From Microbacterium yannicii PS01 (GTDB taxonomy: Bacteria; Actinomycetota; Actinomycetes; Actinomycetales; Microbacteriaceae), in the NCBI RefSeq assembly GCF_000304335.1, contig NZ_CAJF01000031.1:1-44515 (forward strand): a DNA stretch of 44,515 nucleotides. Reading direction: 5' to 3'. The notes under the pieces were generated by a model. The model saw only the letters and a list, made by a program, of their open reading frames with translations, searched no databases and was not told the origin of the DNA. The stretch's first letter is position 1; every line of letters begins with the position of its first letter. Below are positions 8,627 to 16,689 of this stretch, one piece after another. Position numbers and translations under genes: made by a program.

Positions 8627-9483
8627 GAGGCCTCCGATGCCAGCGCCGCGCGGCGCCGCTCCGCCTCGCGGCGACGCGCATCCCACTCGGGATCGATGCG
8701 CGGCACGGCGGCGAGGAGTGTGCGGGTGTAGTCGTCTTGAGGGTCGGTGAAGATCTGGTCCCGCTCGCCCTGCTCCACTATCCGCCCGCGGCTCATCACC
8801 GCGACGCGGCTCGCGATCTGGCGCACGACCGCCAGGTCGTGGGCGATGAAGAGGTAGCCGAATCCCTCGTCCCGTTGCAGCGAACGGAGCAGGTTGACGA
8901 CCTGCGCCTGGACCGAGACGTCGAGGGCCGAGACGGCCTCATCGCAGATGACGAGCTTGGGCTTCACCGCGAGGGCTCGCGCGATCCCGATGCGCTGCGC
9001 CTGCCCTCCCGAGAACTGGGCGGGGTAGCGGCCGGAGTGGTCCGGATTCAGGCCGACCCGATCCATGAGATCGCGTGTGAACGAGCGGGCGCCGCCGGGG
9101 ATCTTGCGCTTCTGGTAGCGCAGGGGTGCCGTCACGAGTGCCTCGACGGTGTGCCGGGGGTTCAGCGATGAGTAGGGATCTTGGAAGATCACCTGGACGT
9201 CGCTGCGGAAGGCGTGCAGCGACCGGCCCCTCAGGGTCGTGACATCCCGCCCCTCGAACTCGACGGTTCCCGACGTCGGGTCCATCAGGCGCGCGACGAG
9301 CCGCGCCGTGGTGGACTTGCCCGAGCCGGACTCGCCGACGAGCGCGAGCGTCTCACCGTGGCGCACCTCGAACGAGACGTCGTCGACCGCACGGAACGTC
9401 GTGGGCCGGCCGAGCATCGAGGCGTGGGTGGTGAACTCCTTCACCAGCGCCGTCGCGCGGCACAGGGGCGCGGCATCCGTCAT
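8623..9483 (-). CDS. Oligopeptide-type ABC transporter ATP-binding protein (OppF/DppF-like)
   Basis: A 286-residue ATPase with Walker [10 protein letters not shown], the Q-loop motif VIFQDPYSSLNPRHT, ABC signature FSGGQAQRIGIARAL, Walker B LVICDEAVSALD and the switch histidine in LFIAHDLAVV. The C-terminal part carries the DPQDDYTRTLLAAVP segment of the oligopeptide-transporter subfamily. It should pair with the ATPase encoded just upstream (9480-10343) to power the two permeases. The ATG at 9483 overlaps the preceding stop (ATGA). Its end overlaps the S33 peptidase start, so transport and peptide-trimming genes are translationally coupled. Confidence 0.93.
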   Translation of the reverse strand: MTDAAPLCRATALVKEFTTHASMLGRPTTFRAVDDVSFEVRHGETLALVGESGSGKSTTARLVARLMDPTSGTVEFEGRDVTTLRGRSLHAFRSDVQVIFQDPYSSLNPRHTVEALVTAPLRYQKRKIPGGARSFTRDLMDRVGLNPDHSGRYPAQFSGGQAQRIGIARALAVKPKLVICDEAVSALDVSVQAQVVNLLRSLQRDEGFGYLFIAHDLAVVRQIASRVAVMSRGRIVEQGERDQIFTDPQDDYTRTLLAAVPRIDPEWDARRREAERRRAALASEAS

Positions 9484-10343
9484 CGCTTCTCCTTCTCGGT
9501 CACGACGGGGATCGCCGTGGTCCGCAGCTCGCCGATCCGGTCGTCGATTCGCGGCACCGCGTCGAGCAGCCGTCGCGTGTACTCGTGCTGCGGGTCGCTG
9601 AACACGTCTTCGACGGCGCCCTCCTCGACGAGGCGTCCGCCGCGCATCACGACGATGCGATCGGCGACCTCGCTCACCACAGCGAGATCGTGCGTGATGA
9701 GGATGAGGCCGGCCCCGGTGTCGCGGCGGATCTCGGCGAGCAGATCGAGGATCTGAGCCTGGACCGTGACGTCGAGCGCCGTCGTCGGCTCGTCCGCGAT
9801 GATCAGGTCGGGCTCCATGCTCAGCGCCATCGCGATCATGATGCGCTGGCGCATGCCGCCCGAGAACTGATGCGGATAGTGGTCGGCGCGTCTCGCGGCG
9901 TCGTGGATGTGGACGCGCTCCATCGCCTCGATCGCGACCCGCTTCGCCTGCTTCCGCGAGACGCCGGTGCGGTGCGACCGGTACGCCTCGGCGATCTGCA
10001 CGCCGACGGTGTAATAGGGGTTCAGCGACGACAGCGGGTCCTGGAAGATCATCGCGATGCGATCGCCTCGGATGCGGCGCATGGCGTTTCCTCGGACGGA
10101 GAGCAGATCCTGACCGTCGAAGCGGATGCTGCCGCTCGCGCTGCCGCCCTTGGGAAGCAGTCCCATGATGGCCAGGCTCGTCATGGACTTGCCCGACCCG
10201 GATTCGCCGACGATGCCGAGGGCGCCGCCGCGCGGGACCGAGAAGGCCACCGAATCCACGACGCGTGCCACGCCGTTCGCGGTGCGGAACTCGACGCTCA
10301 GGTCGTCGACGCGGAGCAGGTCGTCCGTCGGATGATGCACCAT
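9480..10343 (-). CDS. Oligopeptide-type ABC transporter ATP-binding protein (OppD/DppD-like)
   Basis: A 287-residue ATPase with Walker [11 protein letters not shown]-loop [15 protein letters not shown], signature [15 protein letters not shown], Walker [13 protein letters not shown] and the switch histidine in [11 protein letters not shown]. The C-terminal [15 protein letters not shown] is typical of OppD. Start choice is uncertain: ATG at 10343 has AGGGGAG directly upstream, while ATG at 10355 would give the ATGA overlap seen elsewhere in the operon but has no ribosome binding site. I prefer 10343. It follows the permease gene and precedes the OppF-like gene. Confidence 0.92.
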   Translation of the reverse strand: MVHHPTDDLLRVDDLSVEFRTANGVARVVDSVAFSVPRGGALGIVGESGSGKSMTSLAIMGLLPKGGSASGSIRFDGQDLLSVRGNAMRRIRGDRIAMIFQDPLSSLNPYYTVGVQIAEAYRSHRTGVSRKQAKRVAIEAMERVHIHDAARRADHYPHQFSGGMRQRIMIAMALSMEPDLIIADEPTTALDVTVQAQILDLLAEIRRDTGAGLILITHDLAVVSEVADRIVVMRGGRLVEEGAVEDVFSDPQHEYTRRLLDAVPRIDDRIGELRTTAIPVVTEKEKR

Positions 10344-10351
10344 GTCTCCCC

Positions 10352-11350
10352 TCATGCGCGGGCCGCCGTCCGCACGCGCGGATCGATCGCCGTGTAGAGC
10401 AGGTCCACGACGAGGTTGCCGACGATGACGAAGAACGCCGACAGCAGAGTCACGGCCATGATGACCGGCTGGTCGTTGGACGAGATCGAATCGGCCGTCA
10501 GCTTGCCCACGCCGTTCAGGCCGAACACGGTCTCGGTGATCACGGCGCCGCCGAGGAGGCCCGCGATGTCCATGCCGAAGATGGTGACGATCGGGGTGAG
10601 CGCCGGTCGCAGCGCGTGCCGCCGCCACACCAGTGACGAGCTCAAGCCCTTGGCATTCGCAGTGCGGACGAAGTTCTCCTGCAGCGTCTCGATGACATTC
10701 GCCCGGGTCAGCCGCGTGTACACGGCGGCGTACCCGACGGCCAGGACGATCCACGGCATCAGGAAGTTGAGGAACCACTGGCCGGGATCCTCCGAGAAGG
10801 GAACCGCCTGCGGGAAGGGCAGCCAGCCGAGGGCGACGACGAGGACGAACTGCAGCAGCAGCGCCAGGACGTAATTGGGGATCGACATCGCGCCGAGCGT
10901 CAGCCCGGCGAAGAAGCGGTCGGCGAACTTGCCCTCGTACACGGCGCTCAGCACGCCGCCCACGAGTCCTCCGATGAGCCACAGCACGGCCGCGCCGATC
11001 GCGATCGTCGCCGAGATCGGCAGGCGCTGGACGATCATGTCGGTCACGAGCTGCCCGGTCTGGAAGGAGTACCCGAGGCAGGGTGCGGGGCAGGTCACGA
11101 CCGCGCCCGCGACGACGTACTCACGGCCGGTGAACAGTCCCGTCACGTACTCCCAGAACTGCGTCCAGAACGGCTGGTCGAGCCCCAGGTTCATGCGGAT
11201 CTGCTCGATGCGCTCCGGCGTGCAGTTCTTGCCGCAGATCTGCACGGCCGGATCGGGCGAGAGCACGAAGAAGATGACGTAGGTGAAGAGGGTCACCAGG
11301 AAGAGCACGACGAGCATGCCCAGGAGGCGCGAGCCGGCGAAGCGGATCAT
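10352..11350 (-). CDS. Oligopeptide-type ABC transporter permease (OppB/DppB-like)
   Basis: A 332-residue membrane protein with about six transmembrane helices, starting with the usual N-terminal helix (MIRFAGSRLLGMLVVLFLV) and a large outer loop of roughly residues 34-95. The loop carries cysteines at QICGKNC and VTCPAPC, which may form disulfides outside the cell. The cytoplasmic EAA-type loop is at FVRTANAKGLSSSLVWRRHALRPAL-like positions about 235-260. ATG at 11350 overlaps the stop of the second permease gene (ATGA). In this operon the OppC-type gene precedes the OppB-type gene, the reverse of the common order. Confidence 0.92.
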   Translation of the reverse strand: MIRFAGSRLLGMLVVLFLVTLFTYVIFFVLSPDPAVQICGKNCTPERIEQIRMNLGLDQPFWTQFWEYVTGLFTGREYVVAGAVVTCPAPCLGYSFQTGQLVTDMIVQRLPISATIAIGAAVLWLIGGLVGGVLSAVYEGKFADRFFAGLTLGAMSIPNYVLALLLQFVLVVALGWLPFPQAVPFSEDPGQWFLNFLMPWIVLAVGYAAVYTRLTRANVIETLQENFVRTANAKGLSSSLVWRRHALRPALTPIVTIFGMDIAGLLGGAVITETVFGLNGVGKLTADSISSNDQPVIMAVTLLSAFFVIVGNLVVDLLYTAIDPRVRTAARA

Positions 11351-12321
11351 GCGCGCACCTCCGCGCTGCCGATGAGTGCCCGGATGCGGTCTCCCAAGGT
11401 GGTGAACGACAGCACGAGCAGGAAGAGGAAGGTGCCGGGGATGATGAAGTACATGGGGTCGACGGCGTACCACGGGGCGGCCGCCGCGATCATCTGACCC
11501 CAGCTGGGGGTCGGCGGGACCACGCCGACGCCGAGGAACGACAGGCCCGCCTCGGTGCCGATGTACCCCGGCACGGCGAGCGTGGCCATGACGACGATCG
11601 TCGACACGAGGTTCGGCAGAATCTCGCGGAAGATGATCTGCGCTCCCGAGGCGCCGGAGGCGCGCGCCGACTCGACGAACTCGCGCTCCTTCAGCGACAG
11701 CGTCTGCGAACGCACGATGCGGGCGAGGTACGGCCAGCCGAACAGCGAGATCACCACCACGAGGAGCACGATGCGGTTGTCGGACGGAAGCGCGGAGAGG
11801 ATCGCGATCATGAAGATGAGCGCGGGAAAGGCCATCAGGAACTCCATGACGCGCGAGATGGCGGTGTCGATCCACCCGCCGAAGTAGCCGGCGAGCAGCC
11901 CGAAGACCACGCCGAGGATCGTGGTGAGGATGGTGGCCGACAGGGCGACCGTCATCGACACACGGGCGCCGTAGGCGATGCGCGCGAAGATGTCGCGGCC
12001 GCTCCCGGGCTCGACGCCGAACCAGTGGTCGGCGCTGATGCCGCCCAGCGGCCCGAGCGGGATGGAGCCCATATTCGGGTCGATCGCGGTCTGATCGAAC
12101 TCGTACGGTCCCCAGCCGCTGATCATGACGATCAGCGGCGCGAAGATCGCCATGAGCAGGATCAGGACGATGTATCCGAGCGAGAGCATCGCCGGGACGT
12201 CGGTGAGGAACCCGCGGAGGAGTTTCCGGCCAGCGGCCGGGGGTGACTCCAGTGACTCTTCGAGTACTGGGTCACCGCCCGGCGTGGCCTCGACCTCGAT
12301 GGCGGTCGAGGGGATGGTCAT
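11347..12321 (-). CDS. Oligopeptide-type ABC transporter permease (OppC/DppC-like)
   Basis: A 324-residue permease with an N-terminal cytoplasmic tail of about 40 residues, then about six membrane helices. Family features are the periplasm-side segment with HWFGVEPGSGRDIFARI (compare the usual GTDxxGRD motif), GARVSMTVALSA, and the EAA loop FVESARASGASGAQIIF. It forms the channel with the OppB-like protein. ATG at 12321 lies 2 bp after the stop of the binding-protein gene. It is the second gene of the operon. Confidence 0.92.
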   Translation of the reverse strand: MTIPSTAIEVEATPGGDPVLEESLESPPAAGRKLLRGFLTDVPAMLSLGYIVLILLMAIFAPLIVMISGWGPYEFDQTAIDPNMGSIPLGPLGGISADHWFGVEPGSGRDIFARIAYGARVSMTVALSATILTTILGVVFGLLAGYFGGWIDTAISRVMEFLMAFPALIFMIAILSALPSDNRIVLLVVVISLFGWPYLARIVRSQTLSLKEREFVESARASGASGAQIIFREILPNLVSTIVVMATLAVPGYIGTEAGLSFLGVGVVPPTPSWGQMIAAAAPWYAVDPMYFIIPGTFLFLLVLSFTTLGDRIRALIGSAEVRA

Positions 12322-12323
12322 GC

Positions 12324-14033
12324 TCAGCCCTTCGAGGGGTCCTTCAGACCCACGATCGTGAGATCGGTCATGTTCGTGCTGGGGTGGTAGCCGGCGATGT
12401 TCTCACCCGGCAGGAAGATGCCGTTCTCGAAGACCAGCGGTGCGATCGGAGCGAGCTCCATGATCTGCTCGTCCAGGTCACCCCATGCCTGGTTGGCCTC
12501 GTCGACATCCGTCATCGCACGCACCTCGGCGATCCGCGCGTTGACGGCGGGGTCGTTCAGCTGGGCGAGGTTCTGGTTGCCCTTCTCGGTGATCATCGCG
12601 CCATCGAACAGCGGCGGGATGAACGTGCTCGCGGACGAGGCCCAGTCCGGGCACCAGCCCGTGATGGCCGCGTCGTTCTGCTGGGAGGGGGTGGCGATGG
12701 TCTCGTAATAGATCGCGGTGTCGATCACGTTCAGGTTGACCGTGATGCCGACCTTCTCGAGCGACTCCTGGACGGCCTCGGCCTGCGCCTGCATGGCCGG
12801 CTGCGAGCGGATGTCGAGCGTGAACTCGAAGCCGTCCGCCAGACCCGCTTCTGCGAGCAGCGCCTGCGCCTCTTCGGCATTGCCGCCCTCGTCGGTCGCG
12901 GGGTAGAGGTCGAAGTCGCGGTGGCCGTTGACCGCCGGCGGGATGATCGTGGTCGCAACGTCTGCGAGCTGGTTGCCGCCCGAGGCGTTCTGCACCGTGG
13001 TGCGGTCCAGGGCCCAGTTGACGGCCTGACGAACCCGCACGTCGTCGAACGGCGCCTTGGTGGTGTTCATCGACATGTAGGTCGTGCAGAAGGCCGGCGC
13101 CTTGATCGCGCGCTCCTGCAGCTCGGCGGTCTGGATGCGCGGCAGCGCGGCCCCGCTGATCTTGCCGGCGATCGCGTTGGCGTCGGCGCCCTGCCCGGCG
13201 ATCATCCGCTCTTCGATCGTGGCGGCGTCGATGCCCATGTCGAACTGCCACTCGTCGGGATACGCCTTGCGCACGTCGTCGGAGTCGGCGCTCCAGTGCT
13301 CGTTGCGCACCAGCGTGATGGTGCTGCCGGGGGTGTAGCTGTCGAGCGTGTACGGTCCCGAGGCGATGACGTCGTTGATGAACTCGTCGCCGCCGCCGGT
13401 TCCGAGCGGGAAGGGCACGGCGTTGGACTGCGCGAGCACGTTGTCGAACTCGGGGAAGGGTGCCTTGAGGTGGAAGACGATGGTCTTCTCATCCGGTGTC
13501 TCGATGGTCGGGATCTCGCCCGAGACATACGGGCCCTGATAGTCGGCCGGAGCGTCGATCACGTTCTTCAGGTACGGCGAGCCGATGCCGATCTGCGGGT
13601 CCCATGCACGCGAGATGCCGAACTTGACCTCGGCCGAGGTGATGGGATCGCCGTTGTCGAAGGCGAGGTCGTCCTTGAGCGTGTACGTCCAGGTGAGGCC
13701 GTCCTCGGACGGCGTGCCGAGCGACTCGGCGAGGTCGGGGACGATCGCGTTGGGGTCGTCCGCGTCGCCCGCCGCCTGCATCGTGAGGCCCCGGTAGAGC
13801 AGGCGGTAGAACGCGTTCACGCCGCCGTCCCAGCCGCGTGCCGGGTCGAGGTACGAGAAGTCGGCGTTCTGGAGCATGTGCACCGTGCCGCCCTGCTGCG
13901 GCTCACCCGATGAGGCCTGCGAGCTCTCGGAGGGCGATCCGCCGCCGGAGCAGCCGGCCAGCAGCAGCGCTGCGCTCAGACCGGCGACGAATACTCCGGT
14001 GACTCTCTTCTTGACGGTCATCTGTTCGACCAT
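12324..14033 (-). CDS. ABC transporter substrate-binding lipoprotein (SBP family 5)
   Basis: A 569-residue extracytoplasmic binding protein. A lipoprotein signal peptide ends at LLLAGC with the lipidated C28, followed by a Gly/Ser-rich linker. The mature part begins GGTVHMLQNADFSYLDPARG and is typical of peptide/opine/nickel binding proteins of cluster C. As the first gene of an operon with two proline-type peptidases, an arabinosidase and hydroxyproline enzymes, its ligand may be an arabinosylated hydroxyproline-rich peptide (inference; the ligand cannot be read from sequence). ATG at 14033 was chosen because AGAGGAAGGA lies directly upstream. Methionine four codons later lacks such a site. 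Confidence 0.92.
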   Translation of the reverse strand: MVEQMTVKKRVTGVFVAGLSAALLLAGCSGGGSPSESSQASSGEPQQGGTVHMLQNADFSYLDPARGWDGGVNAFYRLLYRGLTMQAAGDADDPNAIVPDLAESLGTPSEDGLTWTYTLKDDLAFDNGDPITSAEVKFGISRAWDPQIGIGSPYLKNVIDAPADYQGPYVSGEIPTIETPDEKTIVFHLKAPFPEFDNVLAQSNAVPFPLGTGGGDEFINDVIASGPYTLDSYTPGSTITLVRNEHWSADSDDVRKAYPDEWQFDMGIDAATIEERMIAGQGADANAIAGKISGAALPRIQTAELQERAIKAPAFCTTYMSMNTTKAPFDDVRVRQAVNWALDRTTVQNASGGNQLADVATTIIPPAVNGHRDFDLYPATDEGGNAEEAQALLAEAGLADGFEFTLDIRSQPAMQAQAEAVQESLEKVGITVNLNVIDTAIYYETIATPSQQNDAAITGWCPDWASSASTFIPPLFDGAMITEKGNQNLAQLNDPAVNARIAEVRAMTDVDEANQAWGDLDEQIMELAPIAPLVFENGIFLPGENIAGYHPSTNMTDLTIVGLKDPSKG

Positions 14034-14085
14034 TCCTTCCTCTTGCTCCGTTGCGTCGAGTGACCCAACAATGAAACAACATGAC

Positions 14086-14106
14086 GGTGCAATGTACAAC
14101 TGCACC
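14086..14106. promoter_or_regulatory. Candidate operator upstream of the glycopeptide-uptake operon
   Basis: Inverted repeat with arms GGTGCA (14086-14091) and TGCACC (14101-14106) around a 9-bp spacer containing TGTACA. It lies 53 bp upstream of the binding-protein start. The half-site GGTGCAAT is shared with the palindrome at 3152-3165 upstream of the hydroxyproline genes. FCD-type GntR regulators often bind short palindromes centred on TGTACA-like sequences, so the operon's own GntR protein is the likely ligand (inference). No convincing -35/-10 pair was found beside it. Confidence 0.45.
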
Positions 14107-14220
14107 TAATACCTCATCCGTTCTATCCGGTGAGATCGGCTACGGCGAACGTCGTGACCGAATCGTCATTCAAAGCGGCAGGTTGTTTACGAGCGCGAAA
14201 CACGCGTCGTGCGCTCGTGG

Positions 14221-15210
14221 TCAGAGAACAGCCCCCACCATGGCCTCGCCGAGTGGGGTGCGGCGGTGCAGCACGCGCGCACCGTCACGGGCGCTCGCGA
14301 CCAGTCCCGCGTCGCGCAGCACCGTGAGGTGGTGTGACGCCGTCGACAGAGCGAGAGCCGTGTCGGTCGCGACCTGCGACGTGGTGCGCGGCTCGTGCGC
14401 GTCGAGCAGGATGCGCGCCCGGGCCGGCCCGAGCAGGGCGCCGAGGACATCCACCACATCGGCGGGATCACGTGCCCAGGTCGCCGTGACGCCTTGAGCC
14501 GGATAGAACAGCGTGGGCTGAGCGGGCGGTTCGGTGAGCACGTTGCAGCCGGTGGTCCCCATGACCGACGGCACCAGGACGAGTCCGCTGCCGCGGCAGT
14601 CGACGATCTCGCTCCAGATGCGCATCGTCACGCGCACGGCGCCATCGGCCCAGTCGACGCGGTCGTGCAGCGTCGCGATCATGCCGCCGATCCCGCTCTC
14701 GGCGATCCTTCTCGTGCGCACGGCGATGTCGGCACGCAGAAGGCGCTCGAGCTGCGGCCACACCGGGGCGAGGGCCGCGTTCCACAGTGACAGCCATGCG
14801 TCGGCGATCATCGTCCGCGCCCGGTCCGGATGGTCCAGCATGCGCTGCACCGCGTCGCGGTTCGCGCCTTCGGACCGCACGAGCACCTTCGTCATGTCGA
14901 CGTCGAAGCGGGCGTCGTCGATGTCGCGCAGCCGTTCGGACTCCGCCTCGGGCGTGAGCTCCCAGGTCGGCGTGGTCGTGAGGAAGTCGGGGAAGTAGCC
15001 GTCCTCACGGATGAGCAGCGCGAGCACCTCGAAATCCTCGCGGGGAATCGTCCCGCGGGTGGATCGAAGCCAGCCCCACTGCAGTGGGTAGCTGTCAGGG
15101 CGGTGCAGCGCCCGCACCGCGTGACAGAGCTCGTGGCCGGGTGAGACCCCGAATCGGATGGCCGTGAGGTCGTCCGGGGCGAGCCGGAAATCCACGTACT
15201 TTCGATCCAC
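14221..15210 (-). CDS. ArsR-type winged-helix regulator with N-terminal DUF5937-like domain
   Basis: A 329-residue protein. The last 90 residues are an ArsR-type winged helix (LGALLGPARARILLDA, then TTSQVATDTALALSTASHHLTVLRDAGLV). The N-terminal 230 residues (DLTAIRFGVSPGHELCHAVRAL and onward) match the pattern of actinobacterial regulators annotated as DUF5937; its ligand is not evident. No cysteine metal-binding motif of classical ArsR metal sensors is seen. The best start is GTG at 15210, which has no ribosome binding site and lies inside a perfect palindrome (15199-15218), so a leaderless, autoregulated transcript is likely. It is divergent from the cupin gene at 15278. Confidence 0.82.
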   Translation of the reverse strand: MDRKYVDFRLAPDDLTAIRFGVSPGHELCHAVRALHRPDSYPLQWGWLRSTRGTIPREDFEVLALLIREDGYFPDFLTTTPTWELTPEAESERLRDIDDARFDVDMTKVLVRSEGANRDAVQRMLDHPDRARTMIADAWLSLWNAALAPVWPQLERLLRADIAVRTRRIAESGIGGMIATLHDRVDWADGAVRVTMRIWSEIVDCRGSGLVLVPSVMGTTGCNVLTEPPAQPTLFYPAQGVTATWARDPADVVDVLGALLGPARARILLDAHEPRTTSQVATDTALALSTASHHLTVLRDAGLVASARDGARVLHRRTPLGEAMVGAVL

Positions 15211-15218
15211 ATCGAAAG
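15199..15218. promoter_or_regulatory. Palindromic operator overlapping the ArsR-type regulator start
   Basis: Perfect inverted repeat: arms CTTTCGAT (15199-15206) and ATCGAAAG (15211-15218) with a 4-bp spacer. The GTG start of the regulator on the minus strand lies inside the spacer and the site is 60 bp upstream of the divergent cupin start. Position and symmetry suit autorepression by the dimeric regulator and shared control of the cupin gene (inference). Confidence 0.6.
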
Positions 15219-15277
15219 GATAGGGGCGGCGATGCCGTAGCGACAGGCTGGACGCACACCACCAGATCGGAGGAATC

Positions 15278-15652
15278 ATGAACACGCAGATCCCCGCCGT
15301 CGTTCCGGCCGTCGAGCTCGGCATCGGCACCGGACGCACGCGCCGGTTCATCGGCGCCGAGCACTCCGCCGGCGTCTCGTACTTCTTCGTCGACAACGAA
15401 CCCGGCCAGGGGCCCGACATCCACCGTCACCCGTATCCCGAGACGTGGGTCGTGCTCGAAGGAGAGGCGCGCATCACCGTCGGCGACGCGACGATCCATG
15501 CGGTCGAGGGGGATACGGCGACCGCTCCCGCCGGCATGTGGCACGGCTTCAAGAACTGCGGCGCCGGCCGGTTGCGCGTGCTCTGCATCCACGCCTCGGA
15601 CCGCATCATCCAGGAATGGCAGGACGCACCCGGCGTCCTCGACATCCCCTGA
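15278..15652 (+). CDS. Cupin-domain protein
   Basis: A 124-residue single-domain cupin. The two conserved motifs are present: PDIHRHPYPETWVVLEGEARITVG with possible metal ligands H49, H51 and E55, and AGMWHGFKN with H89. Function unknown; small cupins include isomerases, dioxygenases and ligand-binding proteins. No signal peptide. ATG at 15278 is preceded by GGAGGAATC. It is divergent from the ArsR-type regulator and followed after 17 bp by a DUF4287 gene, so the two probably form one regulated transcript. Confidence 0.85.
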   Translation: MNTQIPAVVPAVELGIGTGRTRRFIGAEHSAGVSYFFVDNEPGQGPDIHRHPYPETWVVLEGEARITVGDATIHAVEGDTATAPAGMWHGFKNCGAGRLRVLCIHASDRIIQEWQDAPGVLDIP

Positions 15653-15669
15653 CCCCACAAGGAGAAGAC

Positions 15670-15960
15670 ATGAGTTTTCAGGCCTACCTCGACGCCGTCG
15701 AGACCAAGACCGGACTGACGCCGCGGCAGCTCGTCGAGCTCGCCCACGAGAAGGGGTTCGACCAGACGACCAAGGCCACGCCGATCGTCGAGTGGCTCGC
15801 CGCCGACTACGGTCTCGGTCGTGGCCACGCGATGGCGATGGTCCACGTCATCACGAAGGGCCCGCGGATCAGCGACAAGCACGTCCAATCCGGCGGAACG
15901 CACTCGGATCCTGCGAACGAGCTGTGGCTGGACGGCAAAGCCACCAATCCGAACCCGTAG
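15670..15960 (+). CDS. DUF4287-domain protein
   Basis: A 96-residue soluble protein. It contains the DUF4287 pattern: FQAYLDAVETKTGLTPRQL, LAHEKGF, KATPIVEWLAADYGLGRGHAMAMVH-type spacing. Some actinobacterial relatives are fused to other small domains; the function is unknown. ATG at 15670 has AAGGAGAAG immediately upstream, and the gene follows the cupin by 17 bp. The C-terminal 25 residues (after GPRISDKH) are polar and probably flexible. Confidence 0.85.
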   Translation: MSFQAYLDAVETKTGLTPRQLVELAHEKGFDQTTKATPIVEWLAADYGLGRGHAMAMVHVITKGPRISDKHVQSGGTHSDPANELWLDGKATNPNP

Positions 15961-16006
15961 CCGTTCCGCCTCCGGTCCTCGGCTCGGCCTCGGACTGGAT
16001 CCGTCC

Positions 16007-16033
16007 GTCGGGGCGCGTCAGTCGCGCCCCGAC
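16007..16033. terminator. Bidirectional terminator hairpin
   Basis: Perfect 11-bp stem: GTCGGGGCGCG (16007-16017), loop TCAGT, CGCGCCCCGAC (16023-16033). It lies between the convergent DUF4287 and DUF1992 genes and covers the DUF1992 stop codon. There is no T-tract, as is common for actinobacterial terminators. Confidence 0.7.
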
Positions 16034-16689
16034 CGGCGGAATACGGTCCGAACCCAGGAGCGGATGCCGCCGCCCCGGCGCTCTGCCCGCGCCTCCACCT
16101 CGGCGGCCGCTGCGGCGTCTGCCCGAGCGAACCGCGCGTCCCGCCGCTCGCGCCACGCAGCGACCTCGCCGTCGACATCGCGGAGCGCGGTCACGACCGG
16201 CGGACCGCCCAGCAGCTGACGTCGAGCCTCGATGACCCGGCGGTTGAAGCCCTCGACCGCTTCGCGGACATCCTGCTCGCGAGTGAGCGCATCGAGCCTG
16301 CCGGAGAGCTCGCGATCCTCGACCCGCAGCATCAGTGCGGGCGGACCGAGTCCGGTCAGACGCTCGGTCTCGATCTTGCGGCGGATCCACCAGTCGGGAT
16401 CGTGTCCCTGGCCGAGTCCGGGGATCGGCTTGCCTGCACCGGGCAGGTCGTCGAAGTCGCCGCGCCGGATCGCCTGCTGGATCGATGTCTCGACGTACGC
16501 CGCACGATCCACGGCGTTCGCGGCGCGCGTGCGCGAACCGGATGCCTCGACCTCGGGCGAGGCGGTCTGGGACCCGTCCGAGCCTCCGTCGTCGGTGGGA
16601 TCCGCTTCCGGTGTGGTCCCGACACCCTCGTCCCGCGCGAGCCTGTCGACGCGGTAGCGGGCGGCGGCGAGCCGGGGGTCCTCGGTCAT
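16018..16689 (-). CDS. DUF1992 (DnaJ homologue subfamily C member 28-type) protein
   Basis: A 223-residue protein. The DUF1992 core is at about residues 63-135 with VETSIQQAIRRGDFDDLPGAGKPI and DPDWWIRRKIE. There is no J-domain despite the family name. The flanks are low-complexity: an acidic N-terminal linker and an Ala/Arg-rich C-terminal stretch likely to be a coiled coil. Function unknown. ATG at 16689 overlaps the SDR stop by 4 bp (ATGA), so the two are cotranscribed. Its stop lies inside a terminator hairpin. Confidence 0.85.
   Translation of the reverse strand: MTEDPRLAAARYRVDRLARDEGVGTTPEADPTDDGGSDGSQTASPEVEASGSRTRAANAVDRAAYVETSIQQAIRRGDFDDLPGAGKPIPGLGQGHDPDWWIRRKIETERLTGLGPPALMLRVEDRELSGRLDALTREQDVREAVEGFNRRVIEARRQLLGGPPVVTALRDVDGEVAAWRERRDARFARADAAAAAEVEARAERRGGGIRSWVRTVFRRSGRD

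Noticed and set aside
7295..8731. Long plus-strand frames opposite the peptidase genes (and similar ones opposite the GH127 and transporter genes)
   Set aside because: They mirror real genes on the other strand, have biased Arg/Val/Ala content without domains, and lack ribosome binding sites; high GC creates such shadows.
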